64,000 bases of DNA, taken from assembly GCF_946222985.1 (NCBI RefSeq), contig NZ_CAMIFY010000004.1, positions 25,034-89,033 on the forward strand, read 5' to 3'. Origin of the DNA: an uncultured Corynebacterium sp. (lineage in GTDB: Bacteria; Actinomycetota; Actinomycetes; Mycobacteriales; Mycobacteriaceae). Positions 37,222 to 45,488 of this stretch are shown here, one piece after another. Every line of letters starts with the position of its first letter. Position 1 is the stretch's first letter. The translations under genes were made by a program, and so were the position numbers. Below the pieces are notes generated by a model that made no database searches, was not told where the DNA came from, and saw nothing but the letters and a program-made list of their open reading frames with translations.

Positions 37222-37294
37222 GGCCGGAGATGGGACTCGAACCCACAACCATCCGCTTACAAGGCGGGCGCGCTACCAATTGCGCCACTCCGGC
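37222..37294 (-). tRNA. tRNA-Thr (anticodon UGU)
   Basis: The reverse strand folds as a complete cloverleaf. The acceptor stem GCCGGAG/CTCCGGC pairs perfectly, the D arm is GCGC/GCGC, the anticodon loop CTTGTAA gives TGT at 37261-37259, and the T arm is GTGGG-TTCGAGT-CCCAT. The anticodon stem has a C27-A43 mismatch at its outer pair. CCA is not encoded. The gene is monocistronic with its own terminator. Confidence 0.95.
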
Positions 37295-37501
37295 ATTCGC
37301 GGTGGCCCGTCGCCGAGCGCACCGTCGCCGGGGATCCTACCGGGCGCGCACCACCGCCCGGACACGAACCCGCGGTGGCCGGATGTGACGCGGCCTTGCC
37401 CACGGGTAGACTCCCGCGGCGCGGCGCGGCACATTTTCGGGTTCCCGCCGGGAGGCATCCCGGGCGCGCACGGGACGCACGACGGACGAGACGGGAGGGC
37501 C

Positions 37502-39112
37502 ATGACGGAGCATTCGCAGACGGCATCGGCGCCGACGACCACCGCCACCCCGAAGGGGTTCGGCGGCAAGATCCGGGCGAAGGCCCGGGACCTCATGTTC
37601 GGTCCGCAGTCGACCCTGGACCTGGTCCAGTCGACGCGCACCCCGCTGCCGCTCGCGCCGATCGACTACACCGACCCCGACCAGGTCACCTCGGTGCTCG
37701 ACCTCGCGGCGCAGCTCGGCGGCATCCTGCTGTCGTGCGGTTCCGGCAATTCGGACACCGTCCTCCAGCTCAAGGCCGTGACCTCTGCTTACGGTCTGAC
37801 CCGGGTGCAGGTCGACATCACCCTGACGTCGGTGACGGTCTATCACCTCATCGGCGCGCGCCGCACGCCGGTGACGGCCATGCGCGTCATCGATTCCCCG
37901 TCGGTCGACTTCGACCGGCTGCGCCGCGTCGACTCGCTGCTGCGGGGCATCCGAGGCGGCCAGATTTCGCTCGACGACGCCATCGAGCGGGCCGAGGACA
38001 TCGAAAACGCCCCCTCCCGCTACCGGCTGCGCGTGATCTACCTCGGTTGGGCCGGCATGGCCGCGGCCGTGTCCATCCTGCTCGGCGGCTCCCCCGGCGT
38101 CGGCGTGGTGGCGGCGTTCGTCACCGCGATCATCGTCGCCTCGATCGGCGAGCTCAACGCCCGCGCGCTGCCGCCGTTCTTCCAGAACGCCACCGGTGGC
38201 TTCATCGCCACCTTCGTGGCCGGATTGGCCTATCACGGCGCCGAGCTCGTCAACATCCCCATGCAGCCGTCGCGGGTCGTGGCCTCGGGCATCATCGTCA
38301 TGCTCGCCGGCCTCACCCTCGTCCAATCGCTCCAGGACGGCATCACCGGGGCACCGGTGACCGGATCGGCGCGGTTCTTCGACACGATGCTGCTCACCGG
38401 CGGCATCGTCGCCGGCATCGCCATCGGCTTCGAGGTCACCGCCTTCCTGGGCATCCCCCTGCCGCCGATCACCCTGGCCGCGGACCCGAACTTCACGGAA
38501 TCCACCGTGCGCGTCGTCGCGGGCGCCGCGGCGAGCATCTCCTTCGCACTGGCCTCCAACGCAGGGTGGAAGGCGCTGGGCGTCTCCGGCGTCACCGCCC
38601 TGCTCGGTTCGATGCTCTACTACTACGTCCTGTTGCCCGCCGGCGTGAACCCCGTGGCAGGGGCCGGCGCCGCCGCCACCGCCGTCGGCCTGGCCGGCGG
38701 CCTGCTCTCGCGCCGCTCGTCCATCCCTCCCCTGGTCACCGCCATCGCCGGCGTCACGCCCTTCTTGCCGGGCATGTCGATCTACCGCGGCCTCCACTCC
38801 CTGCTCAACGGCCAACCGCTGGCCGGCTTCACCGCCCTGGCCGCGGCGCTGGCCACCGCCACGGCCCTGGCCGCCGGCATCGCGCTCGGTGAATGGATGG
38901 CCCGCCAGATGCGCCGCCCCCGCAGGCTGATCCGCCACGGCGACCTCAAGCGCCCGAAGATCAACCGCCGTCGCCGCCGCCAGGCCGCCGGCACCGACGC
39001 CGCCGACGGCGCCAACCCCGTCGAATCCCGGCCCCGGCTCAGTCGCGCCGCCCGCGCACGATTCGGCCGCCGCTACGGGCGCGCGCCCGGCGAAGACCAG
39101 GTGGAGTGGTAG
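37502..39112 (+). CDS. thrE: Threonine/serine exporter, ThrE family
   Basis: 536 residues, somewhat longer than C. glutamicum ThrE. The N-terminal ~160 residues are soluble (FGPQSTLDLVQSTRTPLPLAP, LDLAAQLGGILLSCGSGNSDT). About ten transmembrane segments follow, including the repeated FFQNATGGFIATFVAG and GVTPFLPGMSIYRGLHSL blocks of the ThrE/DUF3815 fold. The C-terminal ~60 residues are Arg/Lys-rich. It exports L-threonine and L-serine using the proton gradient. The ATG follows GGGAGGG. As I recall, thrE next to the ots genes is the C. glutamicum order. Confidence 0.92.
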   Translation: MTEHSQTASAPTTTATPKGFGGKIRAKARDLMFGPQSTLDLVQSTRTPLPLAPIDYTDPDQVTSVLDLAAQLGGILLSCGSGNSDTVLQLKAVTSAYGLTRVQVDITLTSVTVYHLIGARRTPVTAMRVIDSPSVDFDRLRRVDSLLRGIRGGQISLDDAIERAEDIENAPSRYRLRVIYLGWAGMAAAVSILLGGSPGVGVVAAFVTAIIVASIGELNARALPPFFQNATGGFIATFVAGLAYHGAELVNIPMQPSRVVASGIIVMLAGLTLVQSLQDGITGAPVTGSARFFDTMLLTGGIVAGIAIGFEVTAFLGIPLPPITLAADPNFTESTVRVVAGAAASISFALASNAGWKALGVSGVTALLGSMLYYYVLLPAGVNPVAGAGAAATAVGLAGGLLSRRSSIPPLVTAIAGVTPFLPGMSIYRGLHSLLNGQPLAGFTALAAALATATALAAGIALGEWMARQMRRPRRLIRHGDLKRPKINRRRRRQAAGTDAADGANPVESRPRLSRAARARFGRRYGRAPGEDQVEW

Positions 39113-39127
39113 GAGCCCGGGCCGGGA

Positions 39128-39138
39128 CGTCGCAAAGC
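39128..39138 (-). repeat. Dispersed word GCTTTGCGACG, copy 9
   Basis: Intergenic, between thrE and the Lys/Ala-tail gene. Confidence 0.75.
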
Positions 39139-39294
39139 AGACGATCCCGCCGCGACGTTCACCCGGGCCCCTTGGTATGATGGTGGGCCTGCAAGGGGCG
39201 ACGGCGCGGCGGCCGACCGACCCCCGCACGGGGCGCGCGCCCCGAACCACGCACCACCACACAGCCCATCGGCCGCCACGAGCCAGGAGGATCC

Positions 39295-39627
39295 GTGCCA
39301 CCAAAGGTCACCGACACCCGCACCGCCCAGAACGAGGCACTGCACCAGGTCGAGGCCGAGACGGCGGCGGGCGCGCGGCGAATCGTCGCGACGTTCTCCG
39401 ATGACTTCCACGACTGCGTGACTCTGATGTGCATGCTCGGCGTCGAACCCGAGGGCCTGAGCTACAAGAAGGTCCACGAGGAGCACCTCGAGGCCTCCGC
39501 CCCGAAGACCGCCAAGCGCACCCGCAAGTCGACGAAGAAGGCCGCCAAGAAGGCCACGAAGAAGGCCTCGACCGGCAAGACCACGGCCAAGAAGGCCGCC
39601 GCCAAGAAGACCGCGAAGAAGGCCTGA
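39295..39627 (+). CDS. Small protein with a histone H1-like Lys/Ala tail
   Basis: 110 residues. Residues 1-60 are an acidic-neutral domain (ATFSDDFHDCVTLMCMLGVEPEGL); residues ~68-110 are almost only Lys, Ala and Thr in KKAAKKATKKA-type repeats like those of bacterial H1-like proteins. The tail predicts binding to DNA or RNA; the front domain is not recognised. The start is GTG with AGGAGG four bases upstream (39285-39290). It ends five bases before otsA, so it is co-transcribed with trehalose synthesis. A small gene sits at this place in C. glutamicum as I recall. Confidence 0.75.
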   Translation: MPPKVTDTRTAQNEALHQVEAETAAGARRIVATFSDDFHDCVTLMCMLGVEPEGLSYKKVHEEHLEASAPKTAKRTRKSTKKAAKKATKKASTGKTTAKKAAAKKTAKKA

Positions 39628-39632
39628 TCGCC

Positions 39633-41150
39633 ATGGGCCGCGAACGTTCGGATTTCGTCGTCGTGGCCAACCGGCTGCCCGTCGCCCCGGTGGACGACGA
39701 CTCGGCACCCGGCGGCGTCCGTTGGGAAGCCAGCCCCGGCGGCCTGGTCACGGCACTGACGCCGGTGCTGTTGAGCAACAACGGCGCCTGGGTCGGGTGG
39801 GCCGGCAGCGTCTCCGACGACGTCGGTGCCCCGGAGGTCCCGGAGGCCATCGACACCGACGAGGGACTGCACCTGTTCCCCGTCGAGCTGACGTCGGACG
39901 AGCACGAGAAGTTCTACGAGGGCTTCTCCAACGCCACGTTGTGGCCGCTGTACCACTCGCTGATCGTCGCCCCGACCTACGACGGCGACTGGTGGGAGTC
40001 CTACCGCGAGGTCAACCTGCGCTACGCCGAGGCCGTGTCCCGCCGCGCCGCCGAGGGGGCGACGGTGTGGGTGCAGGACTACCAGCTGCAGCTGGTGCCC
40101 GGCATCCTGCGGCAGCTGCGCCCGGACCTGACCATCGGGTTCTTCCTGCACATCCCGTTCCCGCCGTCGGAGATCTTCCGGCAGCTGCCGTGGCGCGAGG
40201 AGATCGTGCGCGGTCTGCTCGGCGCCGACGTCATCGGGTTCCACCTGGACACCTGCGCCGACAACTTCCTCGAGCTGTGCCGTCGCGTCTCCGGCGAGGC
40301 CGGTTCGCACACGGGCCTGCCCGACACGCTCGACGTCGGCGGCGAGTCGTCGGTGCGCAAGGCCACCGGCACGATCACCGCGCCGGACGGCCGGACGGTG
40401 CGGGTGGGGTCCTTCCCCATCTCCATCGACTCCGGCGACGTCATCGCCCGCGCCGCCGACGCCGACGTCGAGGAGGTCCGCGGGCTCGCCGGAGATCCGC
40501 GGACGATGCTGCTCGGCGTCGATCGGTTGGACTACACCAAGGGCATCCAGGTGCGGTTGGAGGCGTTCGAGGCGCTGCTGGAATCGGGTGCGCTCGATCC
40601 CCGTGACGCGGTGCTGGTGCAGGTGGCGACGCCCTCGCGCGAGCGCGTCGACGACTACCGCATCACCCGCGCGAAGGTCGAGCACGCCGTCGGCCGCATC
40701 AACGGCCGCTTCGGCGCGCTGGGCCGGCCGGTCATCCATTACATCCACCGCCCGGTGCCGTTCGATCAGCTGCTCGGGCTCTACGCGGCCTCGGACATCA
40801 TGCTGATCACGGCGCTGCGCGACGGCATGAACCTCGTGGCCAAGGAGTACGTCGCCTGCCACGCCGACGGTTCCGGTTCGCTGGTGCTGTCGGAGTTCAC
40901 CGGTGCGGCCACCGAGCTCGACGGCGCGCACATGTGCAATCCGCACGACCTGGAGTCCGTCAAGCGGGCGATCATGTCGGCCGTGCATTCGCTCGAGCAT
41001 CACCCCGACGACGCCCGCGAGCGCATGACCCGCCTCCACGAGCAGGTCCGCGACCATGACGTCGATCTGTGGGCCCGCAGTTTCCTCGACGAATTGGCCG
41101 CCGCGCATGCCGAGTCGGGCGAGGCGGCCGAGTCGGGCGAGGCCGAATGA
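39633..41150 (+). CDS. otsA: Trehalose-6-phosphate synthase
   Basis: 505 residues of the GT20 glycosyltransferase fold: VVVANRLPV, PGGLVTALTPVL, VWVQDYQLQLVPGILR, IGFFLHIPFPPSEIFRQLPWR, GVDRLDYTKGI and TALRDGMNLVAKEYVAC are all present. It makes trehalose-6-phosphate from UDP-glucose (or GDP-glucose) and glucose-6-phosphate; trehalose is also needed for corynebacterial mycolate transfer. The C-terminal ~15 residues are an Ala/Glu/Ser repeat (AESGEAAESGEAE). Its stop overlaps the next gene's start as ATGA. Confidence 0.96.
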   Translation: MGRERSDFVVVANRLPVAPVDDDSAPGGVRWEASPGGLVTALTPVLLSNNGAWVGWAGSVSDDVGAPEVPEAIDTDEGLHLFPVELTSDEHEKFYEGFSNATLWPLYHSLIVAPTYDGDWWESYREVNLRYAEAVSRRAAEGATVWVQDYQLQLVPGILRQLRPDLTIGFFLHIPFPPSEIFRQLPWREEIVRGLLGADVIGFHLDTCADNFLELCRRVSGEAGSHTGLPDTLDVGGESSVRKATGTITAPDGRTVRVGSFPISIDSGDVIARAADADVEEVRGLAGDPRTMLLGVDRLDYTKGIQVRLEAFEALLESGALDPRDAVLVQVATPSRERVDDYRITRAKVEHAVGRINGRFGALGRPVIHYIHRPVPFDQLLGLYAASDIMLITALRDGMNLVAKEYVACHADGSGSLVLSEFTGAATELDGAHMCNPHDLESVKRAIMSAVHSLEHHPDDARERMTRLHEQVRDHDVDLWARSFLDELAAAHAESGEAAESGEAE

Positions 41151-41608
41151 CTTCCGCCATGCGGCGGGTCGCCGCGGTCTGCGTGACGACGGCCGTTGCG
41201 GCGTCGCTGGTCTCGTGCGCCGACGAGGCGGACGAGAGGGTCGTCGGCAAGCGCTGGCAGGTCACGGAGATCTACGACGATCCCGGGCTGCCGCGCTCCG
41301 CACCGGAGGGCACGGTCCCGCCGACCGTGGTGTTCGGACGCGAGTCCTACACCGGCGACGGTGCGTGCGGCGAGTTCCGCGGTTCGTTGACCTGGCGCGA
41401 CGACGACATCGTCGCCGTCAGTGAGCCGGAGACCGTGCGCGCCGCGGAGTGCTCTCCGGCGGCCCGGGTCTTCGACGACCGCCTGCGCGCGCAGTTGGCC
41501 GGGGAGTTCATCGTCGGCGCGCCCGACCCCGAGTTGCGCATGACCGCCGTCGGCGACCACCCGCCCGGGGAAGCCGCGCCGGGATGGTCCGCGGTGACCA
41601 CGGGGTAA
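41147..41608 (+). CDS. Small putative lipoprotein between otsA and otsB
   Basis: 153 residues with a signal peptide and lipobox ASLVSCADE (lipid-modified Cys24). The mature part (GKRWQVTEIYDDPGLPRSAP ... VVFGRESYTGDGACGEFRGSLTWRDD) resembles small META/HslJ-like beta proteins, with a Cys pair in GACGEF and AAECSP. The function is unknown. The ATG overlaps the otsA stop (ATGA, 41147-41150), so it is translated with trehalose synthesis. A gene of unknown function at this position is conserved in C. glutamicum as I recall. Confidence 0.75.
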   Translation: MTSAMRRVAAVCVTTAVAASLVSCADEADERVVGKRWQVTEIYDDPGLPRSAPEGTVPPTVVFGRESYTGDGACGEFRGSLTWRDDDIVAVSEPETVRAAECSPAARVFDDRLRAQLAGEFIVGAPDPELRMTAVGDHPPGEAAPGWSAVTTG

Positions 41609-41625
41609 TCGGGGGAACCGGGGCC

Positions 41626-42183
41626 TTACACCGAGGGGCGCTGGCGCCAGCTTTCGCCGGCGGGGGCGTCGTGGCCCGCGGCGACGACATTGGCGTAGGA
41701 GCCGCGGTGGTAGATCAGCGGCCGGCCGTCGGAGCGATGGCCGATGGTCTCGATGCGACCGACGACGATGTGGTGGTCGCCGCCGTCGTGGACGTCGGCG
41801 ACCGAGCAATCGATCCACGTGGCGCAATCGTGCAGCACGGGGTTGCCCAGCGGCGAGCGCGCCCACTCACCGTGATCGAACTTGTCGGCGCGGCGGCGGC
41901 CGAAGGCCATGGACACCTCGACCTGGTCTTCGGTGAGGACGCTGACGGCGAAGCGCCCGGTGGCCTCGATCCGCGGCCACGTCTGCGACGTCTTCATCAC
42001 GGTGAACAGGACCAACGGCGGGTCGAGGCTCAACGAGGAGAAGGACTGGCACGCGAAGCCGGCGGGTTGTCCGTCGTCGGTGGCGACGATGGTGACTCCG
42101 GTGACGAACTCACTGAGCGCCCTGCGGATGGACATCTCGTCCATCGTCTCCAGGGCTGCGGGGTGCGGGTCGGCGTGCGTCAT
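41626..42183 (-). CDS. Flavin reductase-like protein
   Basis: 185 residues of the flavin-reductase-like (HpaC/HsaB) split-barrel family: RALSEFVTGVTIVATDDGQPAGF, CQSFSSLSLDPPLVLF, RFAVSVLTEDQ and HHIVVGRIETIG. These proteins reduce FMN or FAD with NAD(P)H for a partner monooxygenase. No monooxygenase is adjacent, so the partner is unknown. TAATGT on the minus strand (42197-42192) ends 8 nt before the ATG, consistent with a leaderless message. The gene is inserted in reverse orientation between the ots genes. Confidence 0.85.
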   Translation of the reverse strand: MTHADPHPAALETMDEMSIRRALSEFVTGVTIVATDDGQPAGFACQSFSSLSLDPPLVLFTVMKTSQTWPRIEATGRFAVSVLTEDQVEVSMAFGRRRADKFDHGEWARSPLGNPVLHDCATWIDCSVADVHDGGDHHIVVGRIETIGHRSDGRPLIYHRGSYANVVAAGHDAPAGESWRQRPSV

Positions 42184-42254
42184 GTACCCGCACATTACTC
42201 GTGACCGCCGTGAACCCGCCCGGTGGGGAGGGCCCCGCAGCGTAGTCTGGTGTG

Positions 42255-43160
42255 GTGACCCATTCGCCGACGGAACCCGCAGCCCACGACCCCGGCCGTG
42301 ACACCGACGCCGCCGACGCCACCGACGACTCGGCCGCCGCCGTCTCCCCCGGCACGCGCACCGCACCCGATGCGGTGGCGGCCCCCGCCGTGCCCGATGC
42401 GATGGAGGCGGTCGACGCGGTCGCCTCCGCCGGCACCCTGCTGGTGGCCCTCGACTTCGACGGGACGTTGGCCGATCTCGCCGACGACCCGATGTCCGTG
42501 CGCCCCCGCGCGGGCAACGCCGAACTCGTCGAGCGTCTGTCGGCCCTGCCGCGCACGGAGGTCGTCATCCTGTCCGGCCGCCAGCTGACGGATCTGCGTT
42601 ACCTGTCGGGGATGGAGCACTTCGCCCGTCTCGTCGGCAGCCACGGCGCCGAGCCGCAGGACGGCCTGGCGCTGTCGGAGGCCGAATCCGCCCTGCTCGA
42701 GGCCGTCGACCTGCGTCTTCGCGAGGTCCTGTCCGATTCCGGCGACGATCGTGCCTGGGTGGAGCGCAAACCCGCCGCCCGCGTGCTCCACGTTCGACTG
42801 CTTGACGACGAAGTGCGCAAGCGTCGCATCCTCGACCACGCCATGGCATTCTTCCGCCCGCTCAAGGGCCTGCACCTGACGCTGGGCAAGGACATCCTCG
42901 AAATCGCGGTCCTCGACGTGACGAAGGGCAGCTACCTGGAGGCCGCGCGCCGCGAGTGCGGCGCCGACGCGGTGGTCTTCGTCGGCGACGACGTCACCGA
43001 CGAAACCGCCCTGCGCGTGCTGTCCAACGACGACCTCGGCGTCAAGGTCGGCGACCCCGACGACGGGCCGTCCGCCGCCACGGCGTTCCTCCCCGACACC
43101 GCCGCGGTCACCGAGTTCCTCGGCCGGCTCGTCGCCGCCCGGGAGAAGTCCGCGGGTTAG
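42255..43160 (+). CDS. otsB: Trehalose-6-phosphate phosphatase
   Basis: 301 residues. After a ~55-residue Ala/Asp/Pro-rich leader comes a HAD phosphatase: LVALDFDGTLADLADDP (nucleophile Asp), VVILSGRQLTDLRYL, SHGAEPQDG, and VVFVGDDVTDETALR. It removes phosphate from trehalose-6-phosphate made by OtsA. Two GTG codons occur at 42252 and 42255. TAGTCT at 42243-42248 ends 6 nt before the second, so a leaderless start at 42255 is chosen. The gene converges on the LacI-type regulator with a 4-bp overlap. Confidence 0.92.
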   Translation: MTHSPTEPAAHDPGRDTDAADATDDSAAAVSPGTRTAPDAVAAPAVPDAMEAVDAVASAGTLLVALDFDGTLADLADDPMSVRPRAGNAELVERLSALPRTEVVILSGRQLTDLRYLSGMEHFARLVGSHGAEPQDGLALSEAESALLEAVDLRLREVLSDSGDDRAWVERKPAARVLHVRLLDDEVRKRRILDHAMAFFRPLKGLHLTLGKDILEIAVLDVTKGSYLEAARRECGADAVVFVGDDVTDETALRVLSNDDLGVKVGDPDDGPSAATAFLPDTAAVTEFLGRLVAAREKSAG

Positions 43161-44377
43161 GCGGCCGGTCCTGGCTGGGGCGCGCGCGGCGGCCCCGTCG
43201 TGCGCCCGGCGACGAACTCGGTGTCGAGGATGACCCGCGTCGAATCACCGTCACCGGCCAGCGCCTCGCCGGCGGCGCGGCCCTTCGCCCGGTTGGGCTG
43301 GATCACCGTGGTCACGCCCATGTGCCGGGCGATCTCGATGCCGTCGAAACCCGTCACCGACAGGTCCTCCGGCACGCGGATGCCGTGGTCGCGGGCGTAG
43401 CGCAGCACGGCCAGCGCCTGCGTGTCGGTCGTGCACGCCACGGCGGTCAACTCCGGATGCCCTTCGAGCAGCTCCCGGGCGGCGTCGTAGTTGTTGTCCG
43501 GGTCGTTGAGGTGGCGCTCGATGATCGGCACCGACTCGGCCCCGATGCCCGCCTCCCCCAGCGCCTCGAGGATCCCCTCGACGCGGAACCGCTGGACGTG
43601 GTGGCGCGCCCCGGCGAGGCGGTCGGCGTCGACCGGCCCGTCGTTGCGGCGCCGCGCCAGGCGCACCGACAGCACCCCGATGTCCCGGTGCCCCAACTCG
43701 ACGAGATGGCGCACCGCCGGTTTGATCGCCTCGCGGTCGTCGATGCCCACGAACGGCACGCCCTCGACGTCGACCGGCTGATCGCAGATCACCGTCGGCA
43801 GTCCCCGTTCCAGCACGGCGCCCAGGAACGGGTCGTCGGCGGCGACGGAGTAGACGACGAAGGAATCGACGACCGCGTGGCGGATGAGCATGCGAGGATC
43901 GGCCGGATCATCCGCGACCGGACCGTCGTCAAGCTCGGTGTCCCCCACCGCATCGTCGCCGCCGGCCGACGACGCGGGGATGACCAACAGCGAATCGCCG
44001 CGCTCGCCACAGGCCTCGGCCAGGCCCGCCAGGAAATCCACCGACGCCGGATCATCGAAGGCGAAGGACAACTGCTCGGTGAACAGCACGCCCACCGCGC
44101 CGATCCGCCGCATGCGCAGGCTGCGCGCCATGGGATCCGGCCCCGGGTAACCCTGCGCCTCGGCTTGGGCGAGAATGCGCTCGCGCAACTCCGGCGACAA
44201 CTGATCCGGCCGGTTGTAGGCGTTGGACACCGTGGTGCGCGAAACGCCGAGCTCCGCGGCGATCGACGCCAACGTGCCCTTCACGCGCCGCCCGCGCTTC
44301 GGCGCCGGCGACGGATCCGGGACGTCCCCGGCCGCTGACGAAGCCGCATCATCGGAGGCGGAATGGTGGATGCGCAC
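43157..44377 (-). CDS. ipsA: LacI-family regulator, probable IpsA orthologue
   Basis: 406 residues. After a 33-residue leader the helix-turn-helix reads TLASIAAELGVSRTTVSNAYNRPDQLS. A periplasmic-binding-like effector domain follows, ending LSVTGFDGIEIARHMGVTTV. By position after otsB and before the zinc transporter it corresponds to C. glutamicum cg2910 (IpsA), which responds to myo-inositol and activates inositol-phosphate synthase for inositol lipids (recalled). An insertion with acidic residues at ~140-165 is unusual. The start is GTG; TAGATT on the minus strand (44390-44385) ends 7 nt before it, so it is leaderless. Confidence 0.78.
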   Translation of the reverse strand: MRIHHSASDDAASSAAGDVPDPSPAPKRGRRVKGTLASIAAELGVSRTTVSNAYNRPDQLSPELRERILAQAEAQGYPGPDPMARSLRMRRIGAVGVLFTEQLSFAFDDPASVDFLAGLAEACGERGDSLLVIPASSAGGDDAVGDTELDDGPVADDPADPRMLIRHAVVDSFVVYSVAADDPFLGAVLERGLPTVICDQPVDVEGVPFVGIDDREAIKPAVRHLVELGHRDIGVLSVRLARRRNDGPVDADRLAGARHHVQRFRVEGILEALGEAGIGAESVPIIERHLNDPDNNYDAARELLEGHPELTAVACTTDTQALAVLRYARDHGIRVPEDLSVTGFDGIEIARHMGVTTVIQPNRAKGRAAGEALAGDGDSTRVILDTEFVAGRTTGPPRAPQPGPAA

Positions 44378-44444
44378 GAGCCCGAATCTACCGCATGGCC
44401 CGGGCGATGCCGGGTGGTGGCGAGGAGGTGCCGGGCGGTGCAGT

Positions 44445-44459
44445 TGGAAATGATTTTCA
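44445..44459. promoter_or_regulatory. Zur-like operator before the zinc transporter genes
   Basis: TGGAAATGATTTTCA is a near-perfect dyad (one mismatched pair) of the kind bound by Zur repressors. It lies 10-24 bases upstream of TAGGAT (44469-44474), covering the -35 region, and the ATG of the binding protein is 6 nt after TAGGAT. Zinc repression of a leaderless transporter transcript is the likely meaning (inference). Confidence 0.65.
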
Positions 44460-44480
44460 CTGTCGCGTTAGGATGAGCCC

Positions 44481-45488
44481 ATGACATCACCCTTCCTTCG
44501 CTCCGCCCTGGCCCTGGGCGCCACCGCGGGCCTGACCATGGGACTGGTCGCCTGCTCCGACTCCGACGAGGCCAACGGCGGTGCCGCGAACGGTTCCGAG
44601 GGCGACCCCGTGCGGATCGTCACGTCCACGAAGGTCTGGGCCGACGTCGCCGACGCCGTCATCGGCGACGCGGAGGGCGTCGAGATCGAGCCGATCATCG
44701 CCTCCAACGACCTCGACCCGCACTCGTACCAGCCCACCGCGGCCGACATGGCCGTCGTCGAACAGGCCGACGTGCTCATCGCAGGCGGTGGCCACTACGA
44801 CGCCTGGCTCACCGACGCCGCCTCCGAAAACACCGACGCCATCGTGCTGACCGCCCTCCCGGGCGACGGGGATGAGCACGGCGAAGAAGGCCATGCCGGG
44901 GAAGTCGAGGCCGAGGAAGGCCATGACCACGAGAACCACGAGGGTCACGAACACGGCGAAGAAGGCCATGACCATGAGGACCACGAGGGCCACGACCACG
45001 AAGTCAACGAGCACATCTGGTACGACACGGACGCCGTCAAGGAGCTCGCCGGCGAACTCTCCGACGAGGTCAACGAGCATTGGAAGCTCGACACCTCGGA
45101 CGAGGACGTCGTAAAGCGACTCGACTCGATCGAGGAACGCAAGGCCGACCTGCCCGAGGCGACCACCGCGCAGACCCACCCCCTGGCCGACGACATCATC
45201 GCCGGCACCGACATCGCCGACGAGACGCCCGAGGGCTACCGCAGCACGACGCTGTCCGAATCCGAGCCGTCCGCCGCCGACGTCGCGGCGATGCTCGAGC
45301 TGATCGAATCCGGTAACCTCGACTTCCTGATCGACGCCCCGCAGACGCGGGACCAGGTCTCCGAGCGGCTCGTCGAAGCCGCGCAGGCGAAGGGAATCCG
45401 CATCGTCAACGTCCTCGAGGCGCCGAATGCGAACGAAACCTACTTCGACCTGTACGAACGCATCCTCGACGACTTGGAGCAGGAGTAG
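44481..45488 (+). CDS. znuA: Zinc-type ABC transporter substrate-binding lipoprotein
   Basis: 335 residues of the cluster A-I metal-binding family. The lipobox is GLVACSDS (lipid-modified Cys25). Metal ligands are expected in DPHSYQPTAAD and HIWYD, and between them (~130-170) is a long His/Glu/Asp-rich loop of GHDHE-type repeats, characteristic of zinc rather than manganese binders. The last ligand region is LIDAPQTRDQ. It hands metal to the ATPase/permease genes that follow. The start is leaderless (TAGGAT ends 6 nt upstream) behind a Zur-like dyad. Confidence 0.88.
   Translation: MTSPFLRSALALGATAGLTMGLVACSDSDEANGGAANGSEGDPVRIVTSTKVWADVADAVIGDAEGVEIEPIIASNDLDPHSYQPTAADMAVVEQADVLIAGGGHYDAWLTDAASENTDAIVLTALPGDGDEHGEEGHAGEVEAEEGHDHENHEGHEHGEEGHDHEDHEGHDHEVNEHIWYDTDAVKELAGELSDEVNEHWKLDTSDEDVVKRLDSIEERKADLPEATTAQTHPLADDIIAGTDIADETPEGYRSTTLSESEPSAADVAAMLELIESGNLDFLIDAPQTRDQVSERLVEAAQAKGIRIVNVLEAPNANETYFDLYERILDDLEQE
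45107..45117 (-). repeat. Dispersed word GCTTTACGACG, copy 10
   Basis: Inside znuA, encoding Val-Val-Lys-Arg with GTA and CGA. Confidence 0.7.
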
